DNA from: Pseudofabraea citricarpa
Taxonomy: Eukaryota > Ascomycota > Leotiomycetes > Helotiales > Dermateaceae
Length of the DNA: 64,000 nucleotides
Direction of reading: 5' to 3'
NCBI GenBank assembly: GCA_029641185.1
Contig: JAPWGK010000015.1
Location: forward strand, 744,001-808,000
How positions within the stretch are numbered: position 1 is the stretch's first letter; every line of letters starts with the position of its first letter. The position numbers were made by a program, and so were the translations under genes. Under the pieces are notes generated by a model. It was given only the letters and a program-made list of their open reading frames with translations. It had not been told where the DNA came from and did not search any database. Shown here one piece after another: positions 1 to 12,103 of the stretch.

Positions 1-1534
1 CTTGTCGAGTATGCTAACCTCACCACATTCTTCAAGCTCTGCCTTGGCGGATTGTAAATCGGCATCAGATATGTTGGCAGAGTGGATGGCCATAGATACG
101 TGAACTTCAGATGTAGAGATGAGATCTACCGACAGTTGGCGTTTATCCAAGATGGTGAAGACTTTTTGAAAGAACCCGTGTGATATGGAGCGCTTGTTCG
201 AATGGACATTGATAACTGATATTTTATCCTTGATGGTGACAGCGGTTGGCCTCTTGGGAGTCTTTCTGAAACCTGGTACACTAGCATTTCGGGCGTGCAT
301 CAGTTGGCCTGCTGACAGCACTGGATCAGGAACAACGATGGTGCCATTCCCACGTGGATTTTTGACATTCTTTATGCGAATTCGAATGGGTGGCTTCGCG
401 TGTATGACTTGATCCATCGTTAGGTGGTGAATGACTTCCGAACCATAAAAGGTCAATTCTGCTGCTTCCGCGGGGGTGATGGTCTGGAGAAGTCTGGCTG
501 TCGGTACTTTTGTAGGGTCGGCTGTGAAAATACCATCAACCTCTTTCCAGACCTGCAACTCTTCTGCTTTCATGCCAACTGCTACCAAAGCTGCACAAAG
601 ATCGGTATATCCTCTTCCAATCTCACCATCCATCAATCCACCTGGTACTGTTCCAAAGTATCCCGTCATGACTGGTACTCTATCTTCGCATGCGAGAACC
701 TTGTTCTTGAGAGCTGCTGCCAATTCTGCGTAAAAGTCCATGTCAATTCCTTTCGGTGTCTTGAAGTGGATCACATCGGCGAGGTCAACATATTCAGCAT
801 CGACACCCTTGTAGAGTTTTAGTAAGTAAGTCCTGGGAAGTTAATGGACTTGCTCACCCGATCTTGTAACAGCGCTGCAACAAAACGGCAGCTGAGTTTC
901 TCTCCAAAACTGACTAAACGGTCCTTCGAGCGAGAGTCTATCTCCAGATGCCATTGTGCCACTACTGATCTATACTCGATTATTGAGCTGCATTCAGTCT
1001 CGATTTCCTTTATGAGGGAGGATTGTATGGTGGGATTCTGAATATGGCTTTGGGCAGCGTGGACATGATCTTCGCAGATGACTTTGACAAGTCGCTCATA
1101 CTCTTTCGTGAGAGTATCGTAATGTACGGATTCGGTATCCTTGACCGCGTTGACCTCCTCGAGAACCCCAAATATCTCTAATAATCTATGCGACTCAGAA
1201 TAAGCAATTGCTACATGGTGGGGTAAATGCAGGTAAGCCTTACCTGCTGGTGGTTCCCTCGACCTTCTTCCCCGTACTTCGCGCAGAACACACAACGACA
1301 ATTCGATTATGTTCAAGACTCGCCCTAAAGAACCAATCAGCTTCAATTGCTTCATCTGCGAGCCGGGTTTCCTGACCGTACAATGTCCTCGGCGATGTTC
1401 ACCGCGAACTTGCCTACCGACGTGCCACCAAACTTTTGCACCACCCATGGTTGGGCACTGTCATTTTTCCTGAGCGTTTTTGGGCCATTGGTGGAAGGCT
1501 CAGAGTGTCCGTTGGTAAGTACTGAAGCGCTCAT
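1..1534 (-). CDS. HOM3: Aspartokinase (aspartate kinase), 3' end beyond window
   Basis: Phosphorylates L-aspartate, the first step of the threonine, methionine and homoserine pathway in the cytosol. Exons on the minus strand: 1534-1377, 1324-1244, 1185-858, 807-1 (458 codons to the window edge). The N-terminus carries the amino-acid kinase signature VQKFGGTSVGKF. Joined exons then read RIVVVCSARSTGKKVEGTT and GEKLSC. The last exon holds GRGYTDLCAALVA, the aspartokinase block ELQVWKEVDGIFTADP and GSEVIHHLTMDQVI, followed by the start of the regulatory ACT region (ISVINVHSNKR, VDLISTSEVHVSM). Yeast Hom3 is a little over 500 residues, so most of the kinase is present and the second ACT domain is probably outside. 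The ATG at 1534 gives the expected short N-terminus before the kinase motif. Family assignment is very secure; exon borders rest on motif continuity and GT/AG sites. Confidence 0.96.
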
Positions 1535-2527
1535 TATCCAAAAGTTGGAGAAATTAGGTATGAAATGGTGAAATGAAGGTGTATGTTATAATAGCGTAGA
1601 GTCATCGCGGCCTCTTGTCATTTTTTATCGCGAGATCGGAGAAATCCCGGGGGGTTGTCGCAGTCAGCGTAGTGGTGGTGCTGACGGTGGGCGGCGGCGG
1701 CACAGGCACAGGACAGTACAGTAGCAGTGGGGTCGCGATTCCACGAATCCCGACTGCGAGCTGCGTTGTCAGTCATACCTAACCTAATACCCTACGCGCT
1801 TTTGTGAGTAAACAATCTGCGTGTCTGTCGATTGGTCGAGTAGAAATGACATCGATACAGGACCGTACTGTAGCCTCGCAAACAAACAGAGCCTCACTTT
1901 CAGATCGTTCACTCCAGATCCCCCGCTCTGGATGAGCCAGGCAGCACTAGCCAGCAGCTATCATGTGATATGACGCAGCGAGGACGGAACGAGTGACAAG
2001 GACGAGGCCCCCCTCCCCTCCCCTGATCTGATCTCCTGGCGCTCGCTTGCTCAAGGAGGGGTTGGGTTGGGTTGGGTTGGGTTGATACAGTACTGGTAGA
2101 GGCAGGTGGGCTTGTTTGACGCTTGATATGATTGCTTCGTGTTCTTATACCAAGCCAGAAAGAAATGCGTCTGCAGAAATACCCTCGCAGCCGTGAAATG
2201 AAGACCATGAATGGCTGAGTCTAATTACAGAAAGTGCACAAGTAACCCAAGATCCTAAGTCCACCACTCCCAAACGACCGCCAAATCGCCATCCCGCCTA
2301 CAGTAAAAGGCATACTCAACAATAACAAACAATACGCAAGTCATTTGACCAGAATGAACCAGCAAAATCATACAGAAAACCCCATGTACACCGCAGCCAC
2401 CCAAAAACTGTATACAACCCATCATATCGTCATCCTAATCATGATAATCATCAAACCCCAACCAATCCCTAGAGCGAAGAAGAATGTTACGCGGCGCCTC
2501 ATTAAAATATCATCTGTAATATCGACT
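1535..2527. other. Intergenic: aspartokinase promoter and RFX gene 3' flank
   Basis: No supported gene. It contains a perfect short tandem array of GGTTG units at about 2060-2084, plus GC-rich stretches near 1640-1740 close to the aspartokinase start. Open frames here have no protein-like composition. Confidence 0.6.
2060..2084 (+). repeat. GGTTG tandem microsatellite
   Basis: About five consecutive GGTTG/GGGTT units are readable on the plus strand in the aspartokinase upstream region. Resembles telomere-like G/T repeats only superficially; the unit is five bases, not TTAGGG. Confidence 0.85.
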
Positions 2528-5095
2528 TCAAGCCACCGACGCATGTAATACTGAGGTGTTCATGTTGTTGGGCATCATCTGCGTATGTGATGTACTCCCA
2601 CGAAATTCGTATTTGCCCATCGAGGTGAAATCATCTTCAGGAGTGCGCATCCCAATGCCACTATCATCATGACCTGCTGCAGCATTCATTGCAGCCTGAC
2701 TTGTAACTTCCATGGGTCTTGCAAGTCCGTCCCCAAGAACAGCAAATCCTTCGCTGCCGCTGCTATATCGACTGCCGTGTAAGCTGGCAGCACGGCTAAC
2801 TCCTGGTTGCTGCTGCACGAGGGTTGCTTTAGTAGATTGTGCTGTCTTGTATTCCATGAAGCCTCCCTGCTCAGCCATGAAAGCGATCATTTCATCAATC
2901 CAGCACTTGGTGACCCACCACGCACCAAAGCTTTTACCCTGATTGATGGTAAGGTCTCGCATGACAGCTGTGCCGACACTCTGGACGCACCAAACAATTT
3001 CAGCATGAGTTGCATAGGGAAACTTTTCAGGCAGTGCAGTGAGAAAATTGACCCATCGATCCAACACGTTTTCCGTAGAAGAATCCGCATGTATGCTAGT
3101 TTGTTGTTGTCGCCCGGTACGCAACGCCATCTCCCCATAAGGTGTCTGGCATTCGACCTCCCATGGCACGGCCAATGGATCAAGGAGGTCTCGTAGATCT
3201 GTAAGCAGTAGGTTGACCAGATCATCCATACCTTTTGATGGAACACACTCAGCAACTTTGCGTGTCCTAACCATGGTGATCCAGTCTTCATACATCTGAT
3301 CTCGGTTTGCGGGATTCGAAAGCATGTTTGCTGCTGCATGAGCTGTCAGATTAACCCTCAACTCACGGTCCAACAGCCCTGCAAACAACGTTGCAGGTGC
3401 TACTTTCGCATCGATAACGTGAACAGGCTGTCCTTGAAAGGCCACCCGAATGTGGGAAACCAGGCGTTCTGATATGTTTCTGAGTGTATCTAAAACTGGT
3501 TTGGGAGCAACCTGAAGCGTCAATGGAGCTACAACCCGCATCATCTTTTGATACATGACAAAGTCACACTGTTCAATCCATGGAGCAAGATTAGGATTGG
3601 CAAAAAGCTTTTGAACAGGCATCGTAAGTGTCCCGTGAAACGAAGTGAATAAGTGGAAGAAGGTTTTCTCCTTGCAATATCGCATGCATTCAACAAGTGA
3701 AGTGCAATGGGAACGGTAGAGGGCCATCAGGGCCGAAGCAGAATCTGGATCAGTGCCAATCGGAAGGAATTGTTCAATCTTCGGAAGAGAAATTGCCTCG
3801 TGTTCTAAAGTCGAAGGTTCACTAGGCTTAGGGAATTGTAACCGCTGTGATATCTTTTGGGATGTAGATTCGAGATGATCAATACCACGAATATCGGGCT
3901 GGTTGTATAGGCTATGTGGCCGGACAAAGCCTTGAAATCGCTCAGCGGGCTGTTCCGGAACCTGTGGAATGGCGGGCGACGGGAAAGTTGCCCTGTCGAT
4001 AGGAAACTGCGAATGGATGCTCTGGCTGAAACTTTGGTTAAAGCTAGGTTGCTCGGTAAAGCTTGGTACAGGTTGCTTGCTTTGCGATTCATTCATCTCT
4101 GGCTGATCGTCTTTGAGGCTGAAGTTGACGTAATGATACTTGGATTCACCACGAATACCAAGTCTTCGAGTCTTCAATCCTGGGAACAGAACACGAACTA
4201 GCTTGCCGAATGAAGCAGGATTGAGGACTGTAACACGTTCTGTCGCACACCTTGATACATAGTTCGCATATACACGACCTCGTGGAACAGAGCCCGTTCC
4301 TTTGCCACATACTTGCGATATCCTGTTGGACTTAGTTAGCTTGTGCAAGAGCAAAATGGCAAACAGCATACCATATCATGGCAAAGACTTGACGTTGTCT
4401 CTCTGATTGTGGCCCTCTCTCGTTTCCATGAAGTTCTGTTGCAACTTCTGGCAGACTGCGATGCTTGTTCGATTGAAACAGTTGCTTCATTTCTAGCTCG
4501 TTCTGGGCGCTGGCTTTAGAAACTTTCTTTGATGGCCCAACAGCACCAGCTAACGAGTCAACTTCTTCTTGCTCGTCGCTACGATCAAGCATCTGGCTGT
4601 CCCCTTCGCCAAAATTCCCTCCATAGCCATCCACGGGGTTGGGATGGTGGGTGATTTCCGACTTGTACTGAATCTCCTGGCTATATGGAATGGCATGGCC
4701 TGTGTTTGGGTCGAGCTTGAATTCTAGAGGGTTTTGAAGCTGGGCCGCTGAGTGTATAACCATATCCTCCGCCGACATCTGGTGGCTGACACTCCCGAAC
4801 CTCTGTCGCAAGTTTGGATCTTGCTCATACCATCGCTTCTGGTAGTCATCATGGTTTACTATTTGCTGATCGAGTAAGGTGTGTGTAGTTCCGCTATTTA
4901 TACTTGCTGTGGATCCCCGGGAAAGGGGTCGTTTTCTACTCTTCAGTGACTGAGCGGTATTCGATCGTGACCGAGCCTTCTTGGGCTTGTCTGCCAGTGG
5001 ATGTTCTGCAAGGAGTTAGCACGCGTCTTTTGATGCTCTGTGTGCCCTTCGACATTCGCGGTGTGCTGTGTGCTGCCTGGGGTGTACATACCCAT
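2528..5095 (-). CDS. RFX-family winged-helix transcription factor
   Basis: Nuclear DNA-binding regulator of the RFX family (yeast Rfx1/Crt1, Penicillium/Acremonium CPCR1 type). Exons: 5095-5092, 5005-4372, 4322-2528, giving 810 residues. The RFX DNA-binding domain spans roughly residues 202-275; it includes GSVPRGRVYANYVSRC, FGKLVRVLFPGLKTRRLG and GESKYHYV, the last two being hallmark wing and recognition-helix blocks. The remaining C-terminal half is an all-helical region typical of fungal RFX proteins, ending in a low-complexity tail. The second intron (4371-4323) has GTATGC, GCTAAC and CAG. The proposed start lies in a coding exon of only four bases (ATGG) before a GTATGT donor; it yields an N-terminus beginning MEHPLADKPKKARSRS. 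A TATAAA-like element lies only about 10 bp upstream of that ATG, so the start is the weak point; the rest is firm. Related factors repress or activate DNA-damage and cell-cycle genes, or secondary metabolism. Confidence 0.88.
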
Positions 5096-5912
5096 TACTG
5101 GCACCTTTATATTGTATGTTTGGGGATTATTCGCGCCGGTCGATCTGAGACTCGAGTGGCTGGGCTATTGTTGATCAACGATCAAACAGGTTGGCACGCG
5201 CTGTAGGGGAATAAATGGGTCGATTGATAAGGTGCATCTGCCAATGAGTGACGGGCCCGGGTCGTAGGTAATGGGTGCTGTCGTCGTGTGTTGTCGTCGA
5301 TGTCGAAAATGTGCAAAAATCGAGGGTAAACAAATCATCTCGCTGTCGGGGCAATACACACAACAATGAGAAATGCCAGCGGCGCCTCACGTGATGCTAG
5401 CTATGAGCTAGGTGCACTTAGTCAAGATGCTCGGAATTTCTATAGCGCCAGCTGAGAACTCTCTTGCAAGCATCGTGGGGCACGTCGGACCGCATATACT
5501 CGTAAGCGGAATGCGGACTTCAGATCCGGGGGGCTAGACTTGGATTTTGCTTTGGTTCTGTGATCTCGAAGATGTCGTCTTCATGTATACAGCAATTGTA
5601 TGCCGATGTTGGATGTTGTTGGAGCCGAGTACGGCGGAGCACAGATAGCTTGTCAGCAGTTCACTCACAAGCAAGCCTCCAAGCCCTACCCAACTGCGAT
5701 CGCGTTAGGGGCTTGGGCACGGGACATTTCTAGGCTCATTCGTCATAATAACCTTGAACTGTCCTCTCAACCTCGCACCTCCAACCTACCCTCAACAACA
5801 TCTATTCACACAGAACAAATCCAACTTGCAACCTCGCACTAAAGCGTCATCGCATCCAAGCTCCAGATCTGCCGTCGAATAGTCTAGCTATAATCGCCGC
5901 AGCCTTTTCAGT
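5096..5912. promoter_or_regulatory. Divergent promoter region between RFX gene and Yop1 gene
   Basis: 817 bp separating two divergent starts, so both promoters should lie here. It has an ATATAAAGG element near 5104-5112 in the orientation of the RFX gene and a CT/CA-rich leader just before the Yop1 ATG (about 5760-5850). No convincing coding frame. Confidence 0.5.
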
Positions 5913-6703
5913 ATGTCGTTCCAAGACAAAGCCCAGGGATATGTCTCCCAAATTGATAGAGAGGTATGTGAACACGCGATGTTGTTTTGTTAGATCCTCT
6001 ATGATCGCGCGACGAGCGGATGCGATTTTCCAGTGTTTCTGTCGCTGTGGTATGATGGGGAACCTACTGACAGTCTTATCAGCTCTCAAAATACCCTACC
6101 TTGAACAACCTCGAGAAGCAGACCTCGGTCCCCAAGGTCTACGCTTTCCTCGGTGTTATTGCTACCTACTTCTTTTTTATCTTCTTCAACCTCGGAGGCC
6201 AGCTCCTAACAAACTTCGCTGGGTTTATCATCCCAGGTTATTATTCTTTGGAGGCACTGTTCAGTGTCGGTAAAGCCGACGACACCCAATGGCTTACGGT
6301 AAGCTCAAAAGTCCAGTCGCTCAGATAAACAAAAACTAATCTTGTCTATAGTACTGGGTTGTCTTTTCGTTCCTAACGTGGGTGCACATGTCCATAGAGC
6401 CTAGACTTGGTCGCTAACAACCTTTTAGGGTCTTTGAAAGTCTCGTCAGCGCCGTCTACTGGTTCCCATTTTACTACACATTCAAGTTTATCTTCCTCCT
6501 GTGGCTCGCACTCCCAGTCACCAAGTAGGCATCATCAGATCCATTTATGCCTTCAACAAGATTGCTGACTCGTAAATAGCGGAGCTCAAGTTGTCTTCAG
6601 ATCCTTTGTTCAGCCAGTCTTTGGACGCTACTTCTCAGCTGGTGGTTCAACCGCCGCCAACCTTCGTGCAAAGGCCGACTCTGCTACAGACAAGACCTTG
6701 TAA
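5913..6703 (+). CDS. yop1: Yop1/REEP-type ER tubule-shaping membrane protein
   Basis: Member of the TB2/DP1/HVA22 family, which curves and stabilises tubular endoplasmic reticulum and interacts with reticulons and Rab GTPase machinery. Five exons: 5913-5963, 6083-6298, 6352-6377, 6429-6524, 6580-6703, giving 170 residues, close to the usual fungal length. Joined protein begins MSFQDKAQGYVSQIDRELSK. It then has a hydrophobic hairpin (PKVYAFLGVIATYFFFIFF and LLTNFAGFIIPGYYSLEAL) and the family block YWVVFSFLTVFESL, ending with the second hairpin YWFPFYYTFKFIFLLW. The C-terminus is short and polar. The third exon is only 26 bases. Its donor is GTGGGT, chosen because using the next GT breaks the frame while this one restores the family sequence LTVFESL. 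Assignment is secure. Confidence 0.95.
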
Positions 6704-7881
6704 GCGATTTCATCGCTACACTTCAGCGAGCTGCCAAGCAATGGCTTCATACGACAACTAGGGCAGACTGATAAGACGAGACTCCAAGTGGGATATTATG
6801 GTGAGATTTGGGTATGATGAAATGAACGGGGACGCGGGCTGCTGTGTGATGGGCGTTCTTGTGGATTGCCGGAAGGTGGACATAATGAATCAGGGCTACT
6901 GGGACGAATCTCTTAGGGTCTTTTGGGATTATTCACCTAGCTTTAGACAAAATATCGGGTGTGCAGATACCTGACTCAATCGATCATTTTGCAACCTATT
7001 CTATGAGAAAGCTGATCCTTGACTGGGCGTGCTCGTGCACTACACGAAACAAAACATGTGGCTGCGGAGCTATCCTATCAGCTGAGGCCACTTTCGGCAC
7101 GTACCTAGGTAAGTGACCAGCTAAATTTCACATTTCACTAACTCCCTCCCGTATGATATTGTGCCTGTAAAGCAAGAGTCCAATTCCCCATCACATGGGC
7201 TCGTATGCCACCGCAAGATTAGTGTTGATCCAAAGTAATTGGCATGAATCGGTTTGTCAATAGGCACTGAGATACGTAGTACTCAAGGATAGAAGGTCTG
7301 TTGAATAGACGATAAATATGATCTCGTACTTGTACTTGATGAGTAAACAAGTTCCTGGTGTAAATTTCTTTGTAACTCGCCATACTGGCACATGCCTAAT
7401 TCAAGGCCGTCAGAATGGTATGTATGTACTGCAGACCAGCTTCATATTCGGAGCTAAACACGCATGAGGGATATCATTTCGAGAGCGAACTTAACAAACT
7501 GGCTTTTCTTTCTGGCAAACAGATCTGAGCTCGTATTGAGCAGAGTTAAAGTTTGTTTTGTTTGCTCAAAGGCAGAATTTGTTTGCAGATCAACAGTATG
7601 ATGCTCGGCCTCAGCCTCGTCTGGGGTACTTGAGTACAAATGTTTAGGGGTCGTTCTAAAAATAAGCTCCACCCGGAGTGTTTGAGAGTCGACCTCAACG
7701 TCACGACCAACCTCGAACATCAATTGGGGGATTATCAGTCATTTGAAAGCTTGACCATGGTCGCAAACCTACTACAAATGACTTGAACCGTTCCTCGAGC
7801 AATAAATACTTCGCACGACTCTCGCGCCGCGACGAACCCGCCCCTCCTCTTGTGGCTCCATGCCACTATCTCCCGAATACT
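6704..7881. other. Intergenic: Yop1 3' flank and Mid1 promoter
   Basis: About 1.2 kb with no supported gene. One 89-codon minus-strand open frame (7723-7454) has protein-like composition but no recognised domain and overlaps the expected Mid1 promoter; it is treated as unproven. Confidence 0.5.
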
Positions 7882-9904
7882 ATGCCTCTCCCAAAGCTTA
7901 GCCCGCTTCAATCGCGGCTTGCTGCATCTCTGATAGCATCTTTCATGCTGTTGATGCTCTACTTCTCCTTCTCGTCGTCCAGTTTTGCCTACGCTGCAGA
8001 TGTCGACTCAATAAGACCCGAAGATCACAACCACGACCGGTTGTTAGATAGCCCGATATTGGATGTAGACATCGAGGAGCTGGAACTGAGAGATGGAGGA
8101 TACGAGGCTGATTTTGTTGGATATGATCGAGGCATAATTGGCAGAGCACCCACTGCAAACGATCCATCTCCACTGCTGAACAACCGCCCGGTGCTGACGA
8201 ATGTTCCTCAAGGAACCACCCTATCATATATGTTCAGCAATGAATCATTATGGAATAGTTCTGTTTCGGTGCAAGGACTTCAGTTACCGTCGCCTCTAGG
8301 GCTTGGGAGAAGGAGTTTGGAGGACGCTGGAGATAGTGAGGACGTGCTTTATGAGGGCCAGGACGACGAGTTCTATGAAGAAAGTCTGGATGGAGAAATA
8401 AAGCTGGTTCGCCGTCAACAGGCCGCAGCTACCAACGTCACACTCTATATCACACTCAGTGTATGTCTACAGCCTGAAGCACAGGACACTACCTTGGGGC
8501 CGGTCCCTCAGATGATGCTGTATGTGTCTCAGTCACCAAATAATACCAATCCTGGACCATCTTCCGATTCCAGCTTACAGCAGATGGTAACTCTAGACGG
8601 AGGCTGGGGTATGGTGGCGCTGAATGCCACAGACAATGTGTATATCGGGATTACAGCTCCAAATACAACCACTTTCACAGGTCCATACAGTGCCTCGATA
8701 GCAGCATCAATCGATGCACCGTATCACAGTTATAACAGCGAGCAGCCAAATCTTCATTTGGTTGACAGCGATGCCATCTCGGCGTTGTTCATCACGGACA
8801 ATCTTACCGACCAAGATGCAAATAGCACGGTGTATCAACAATGGATGGCAATGACACCACCATTTATCATGTTTGCGAACAACCAGTCTGATCCGGTCTT
8901 TTCTGGTATCCAAAACTCGTATTGTGGTTTACAGGCGTATGCCAAGATACCCCAAGAGGGTAATGTGCAGACGGGAATGACAACGACTGGATTAGGGAAC
9001 CTTCCTAAGCAGCAATTCTATGTCAATGGGCTGTCTAGGGACTCAACATACTCTGGTATTGTAGCTCTGCCTTCCAACACCACCGCAAGTACTGGGGTTA
9101 TTGGAGGTGGTGGTGAGGTCTGGAGGACCATGGAATTTACAACACTCGCAGGTATGTAAACGACATTTTGACTGTTGCACCATTTCGCTAATGTCTACAG
9201 ATGATAATTGCGCTGTCATCTTCAACCTGTCATTCTGTGACCAATCTGAATATGCAGTTCCTGGAAACCCGAATACGTTCCCAGATATCACCCAACTAGC
9301 ATCATTCTATGATGATGCGGTGCGTAAACAGTATAGCTATTTCGAAAAGGCTCTGGCCCAAATCCCATGTGAAGCTACCGCCTCCGCTCAATATTCTTTG
9401 GCGAAGAACTGCGACGATTGCGCCGCCGACTACAAAGACTGGCTGTGCTCGGTCATGATGCCTCGCTGTACAGATTTCTCATCCTCTCGGTCTTGGCTTC
9501 AGGAGCGAAATTTGGGTCAAGCGTTCCCCAACGGCACCATGCTTGACGCGGACCTCGTCAGCTTTGCCAGCGAGAGAGCTTTCCTCAACGGGTCACGAAA
9601 TGCCGCGATTGATGAGATCGTACAGCCCGGCCCTTACAAAGAGGTCCTGCCCTGCGATGATCTATGCTATGACATCGTGCAAAGCTGCCCCGCCTCTATG
9701 GGATTCTCGTGCCCGATGTTTGGCCAACTGGGCTTCAACCAGAGTTACGGGCAGCGACCTGACGACTCTGATGAACAGAGAGGCCAAATCACCTGCAACT
9801 TCCCGGGCGCGGCGTACTTTTTGGCGGCCACTGGCACCCGCGGATCGGCACCTGTTCTCCCAGCACTTGTCGTCGCGACGGTATTGGCTCTCGCATTCAT
9901 GTGA
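7882..9904 (+). CDS. mid1: Mid1, stretch-activated calcium channel subunit
   Basis: Extracellular/membrane regulatory subunit of the Cch1-Mid1 high-affinity Ca2+ influx channel, used in cell-wall stress, pheromone and growth signalling. Two exons, 7882-9151 and 9201-9904, joined through G|AT to read LADDNCAVIFNLSFCDQ; 657 residues. The first in-frame ATG gives a signal peptide (basic start, hydrophobic run LIASFMLLMLYFSF, then SFAYA). The middle has many N-X-S/T glycosylation sequons. The C-terminal half has the family's cysteine-rich block, including CNLSFCDQ, AKNCDDCAADYKDWLCSVMMPRC and LPCDDLCYDIVQSCP. The last 20 residues are hydrophobic and follow a small-residue stretch (TRGSAPVLPALVV), which looks like a GPI-attachment signal or terminal membrane anchor. 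Family identity is secure; the anchor is inference. Confidence 0.95.
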
Positions 9905-10999
9905 GGGGTTTGTGTGTATATTTGCGATTGCATTGACGGCGTTGGTTGGCCTTTTTGACATATAATGGACTGTATGAACCAGGATCACGGAGGGGTGGTT
10001 AATGAGCTGTCACGCTTCTAGAAGTGCCCGGATGGGCAGATGGGCTGATGGGCTTATGGGAATGGAATGCAATAGCAGTAGAGCCGATGTAGAATTTATG
10101 CCATTGTCAGATATCGCATCCCGAACCTGGGGAGTCGTCGGGCGGAGGCCAGGACCACCCCCGAGCCACATACCACAGTAGACAACCACGTGAGATGGAA
10201 GTACAGTAGGTTCAATTTGCAGGCAGAGTGGATTATCTCGGCTTCAAGGTGCGTTCTTCATGTCCAGCGAGTCCCTCATCTACCGGGAAGGCCGAGACGG
10301 GTGTGGGTGATAAGAATGCCGTCATCGGCAGGGAATGCAGTCGGGAGCAGGCTCCAGACCCTGGACATGTGAAAATTCTTTAGGAAGGTCTCCCCCATGG
10401 CAGCGGGTGCTACGACGTCTAGGCATGTCCAAGCTTTGAGACTCACGATGAGTTGTTCACCGAACATCCACGGGCAACTGTTTCGCATGAAGCGATGGAA
10501 ATTGATGGGGAGGGGAGGGAGGAGGGAGGGGTCTGTGGTGCATGGGGCTCCCTTTAGGCTCATGAGGCCAAAAATAAGACGAACAAACGAACGAACAAGT
10601 CACTGCCGGTGCAAGGGGGGTCGCGGGCAGTAAATAAAATTAATCTTTTGGCTTTTCCCTTGGGGCGTGCACGGCTATGGGATGAGCGATGTCACGGTTT
10701 TCTTTTTTTTTTTTTTGTTTTTCATTATCTTCTTCATTTTGATAGTGGGCGATTGTCAGTCCCCACGACGCGATAGCACGTTGACCAGCTCGTCATGGCC
10801 GGATTGGCCGCAGACTCCACGAGCAGAAGGCAGGGAAACGCGTCTCTCGTCGCCCTGGGAAGGAGGTTGTGGACAGAAAGTGATGTAACTGGTGTAACTG
10901 GTGTAGCTGACCCAAAGTAAACAAAAACCTTGATTCCGCCGTCTGACTTTGTGACGCGACCGCGTTTTTAGCGCTGGCCCTCTCGCGCGACCGCGGTCC

Positions 11000-11055
11000 A
11001 GGTGCCTTTTAGGTGCCTCTTAGGTGCCTCTCGGTGCCTCTCAGGGCCTCTCAGG
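11000..11055 (+). repeat. Degenerate AGGTGCCTCTT tandem repeat
   Basis: Four to five imperfect copies of a roughly 11-base unit (GGTGCC TTTTA / CTCTTA / CTCTC) are readable in succession in the forkhead upstream region. Confidence 0.7.
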
Positions 11056-11905
11056 CTCTCGCAAACTCCCTCTGACCCAATCACTTCGGCCCATCAGCTC
11101 ACTGTAGCGACTGTACTACTGTTTCTGCGACACGCCTTGCATCGCTTGACCGTCAACTCTGTAGATCCAGCTGGCAACGAGCAAGTGCTAAGTGCTAGGC
11201 GCAAGCTCCAACGCCCGTTGGTTGCCGTGGCTTGATCACTGTATCATCAGCACCACTACCACATACCGTATCGTATCATACGTCGCGGGCCAGCTTGGTG
11301 CGATACTGTAAGTACTGTACTATACTGTACTGTACTGTAGCCATTGTTGCCCAGCAAAACCCTGTTCGCTGCACTGCACTACGTCTCCCGGATATCCAAG
11401 GTGGTGCAGGCCGGCACAAGCTGGATTGCTGAGGCCTGGGGCCTGTCCTGTTCCCCTGTTCGCCTGCTCCCCTGCTCCCCTGCTACCTTCTCTATTGTCA
11501 ACTTCTCAACTTCTCAACTACCTATTACCTTGTCTCTCTGCCTGTCTTTCCCCACCTCGCCCTCTCACCCTCTCACCACCACATCCACTTTCGCATCCAC
11601 TCCTCTCTGACCCATCCACAAGCTGTACCGTACAAACCTCCCTCACTCGCCTCGCTCCTCCTCAATTGTCATCATCCTCAACTCTCAACTCACAACTCGC
11701 ACCTCGCCATCCAGCCCCCCTCCCTCCACCCGGAGAACTGCTGCGAATTGCTTCCTCCCCTGGACCTGACTCGATTGAGCCGACAGTCTCTGGCGCTGTT
11801 TGCCCTTGCTTCCTCGCCTCCGCGTCTAAGAATCCACTGCAATTTCGCTCCACAGCCCGATCGACTACCCTAGCCAGCACACATCAAGGCTCAAGCATCC
11901 ACCGT

Positions 11906-11980
11906 ATGCATAACCCCCCGATAGCCTCCTCTCGATCTCCATTTACACCCTCCTCATCTGGACGGAGAGTTCTCTCATAA
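11906..11980 (+). promoter_or_regulatory. Upstream ORF 1 of the forkhead gene (24 codons)
   Basis: ATG at 11906 followed by 23 further codons and TAA at 11978-11980, ending 124 bases before the main ATG. It would matter only if the transcript starts upstream, which the pyrimidine-rich leader suggests but does not prove. Confidence 0.4.
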
Positions 11981-11993
11981 GGCTAGAACTCCC

Positions 11994-12026
11994 ATGAGCC
12001 TCCTCGACATCATACCTCTCCCCTAA
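11994..12026 (+). promoter_or_regulatory. Upstream ORF 2 of the forkhead gene (10 codons)
   Basis: ATG at 11994 encodes MSLLDIIPLP then TAA at 12024-12026. No other ATG occurs between this uORF and the main start at 12104, so a scanning ribosome would have to reinitiate or leak past it. Confidence 0.4.
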
Positions 12027-12103
12027 CCACCTCCCAAGCACGCGTCGACTCTCACCGGCCCTCGACTCTGCTGCACAGCACACCGCGCCGGCGACGACTC
12101 ACG

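Larger units (their letters stand above)
9905..12103. promoter_or_regulatory. Long upstream region and CT-rich leader of the forkhead gene
   Basis: 2.2 kb with no supported protein gene. It contains a poly(T) run near 10700, degenerate tandem AGGTGCCTCTT units at about 11000-11055, a TACTG tandem tract at about 11305-11338, and a very pyrimidine-rich, AG-poor stretch from about 11440 to 12090 that looks like a transcribed 5' leader. Two short upstream ORFs lie in its last 200 bases. Confidence 0.55.

Noticed and set aside
7454..7723. 89-codon minus-strand open frame upstream of Mid1
   Set aside because: Composition is plausible, but there is no domain, no splice partner seen, and it overlaps the expected Mid1 promoter; not enough to call.
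7783..7881. Longer Mid1 N-terminus
   Set aside because: It would start at TTG; the in-frame ATG at 7882 directly precedes a good signal peptide.
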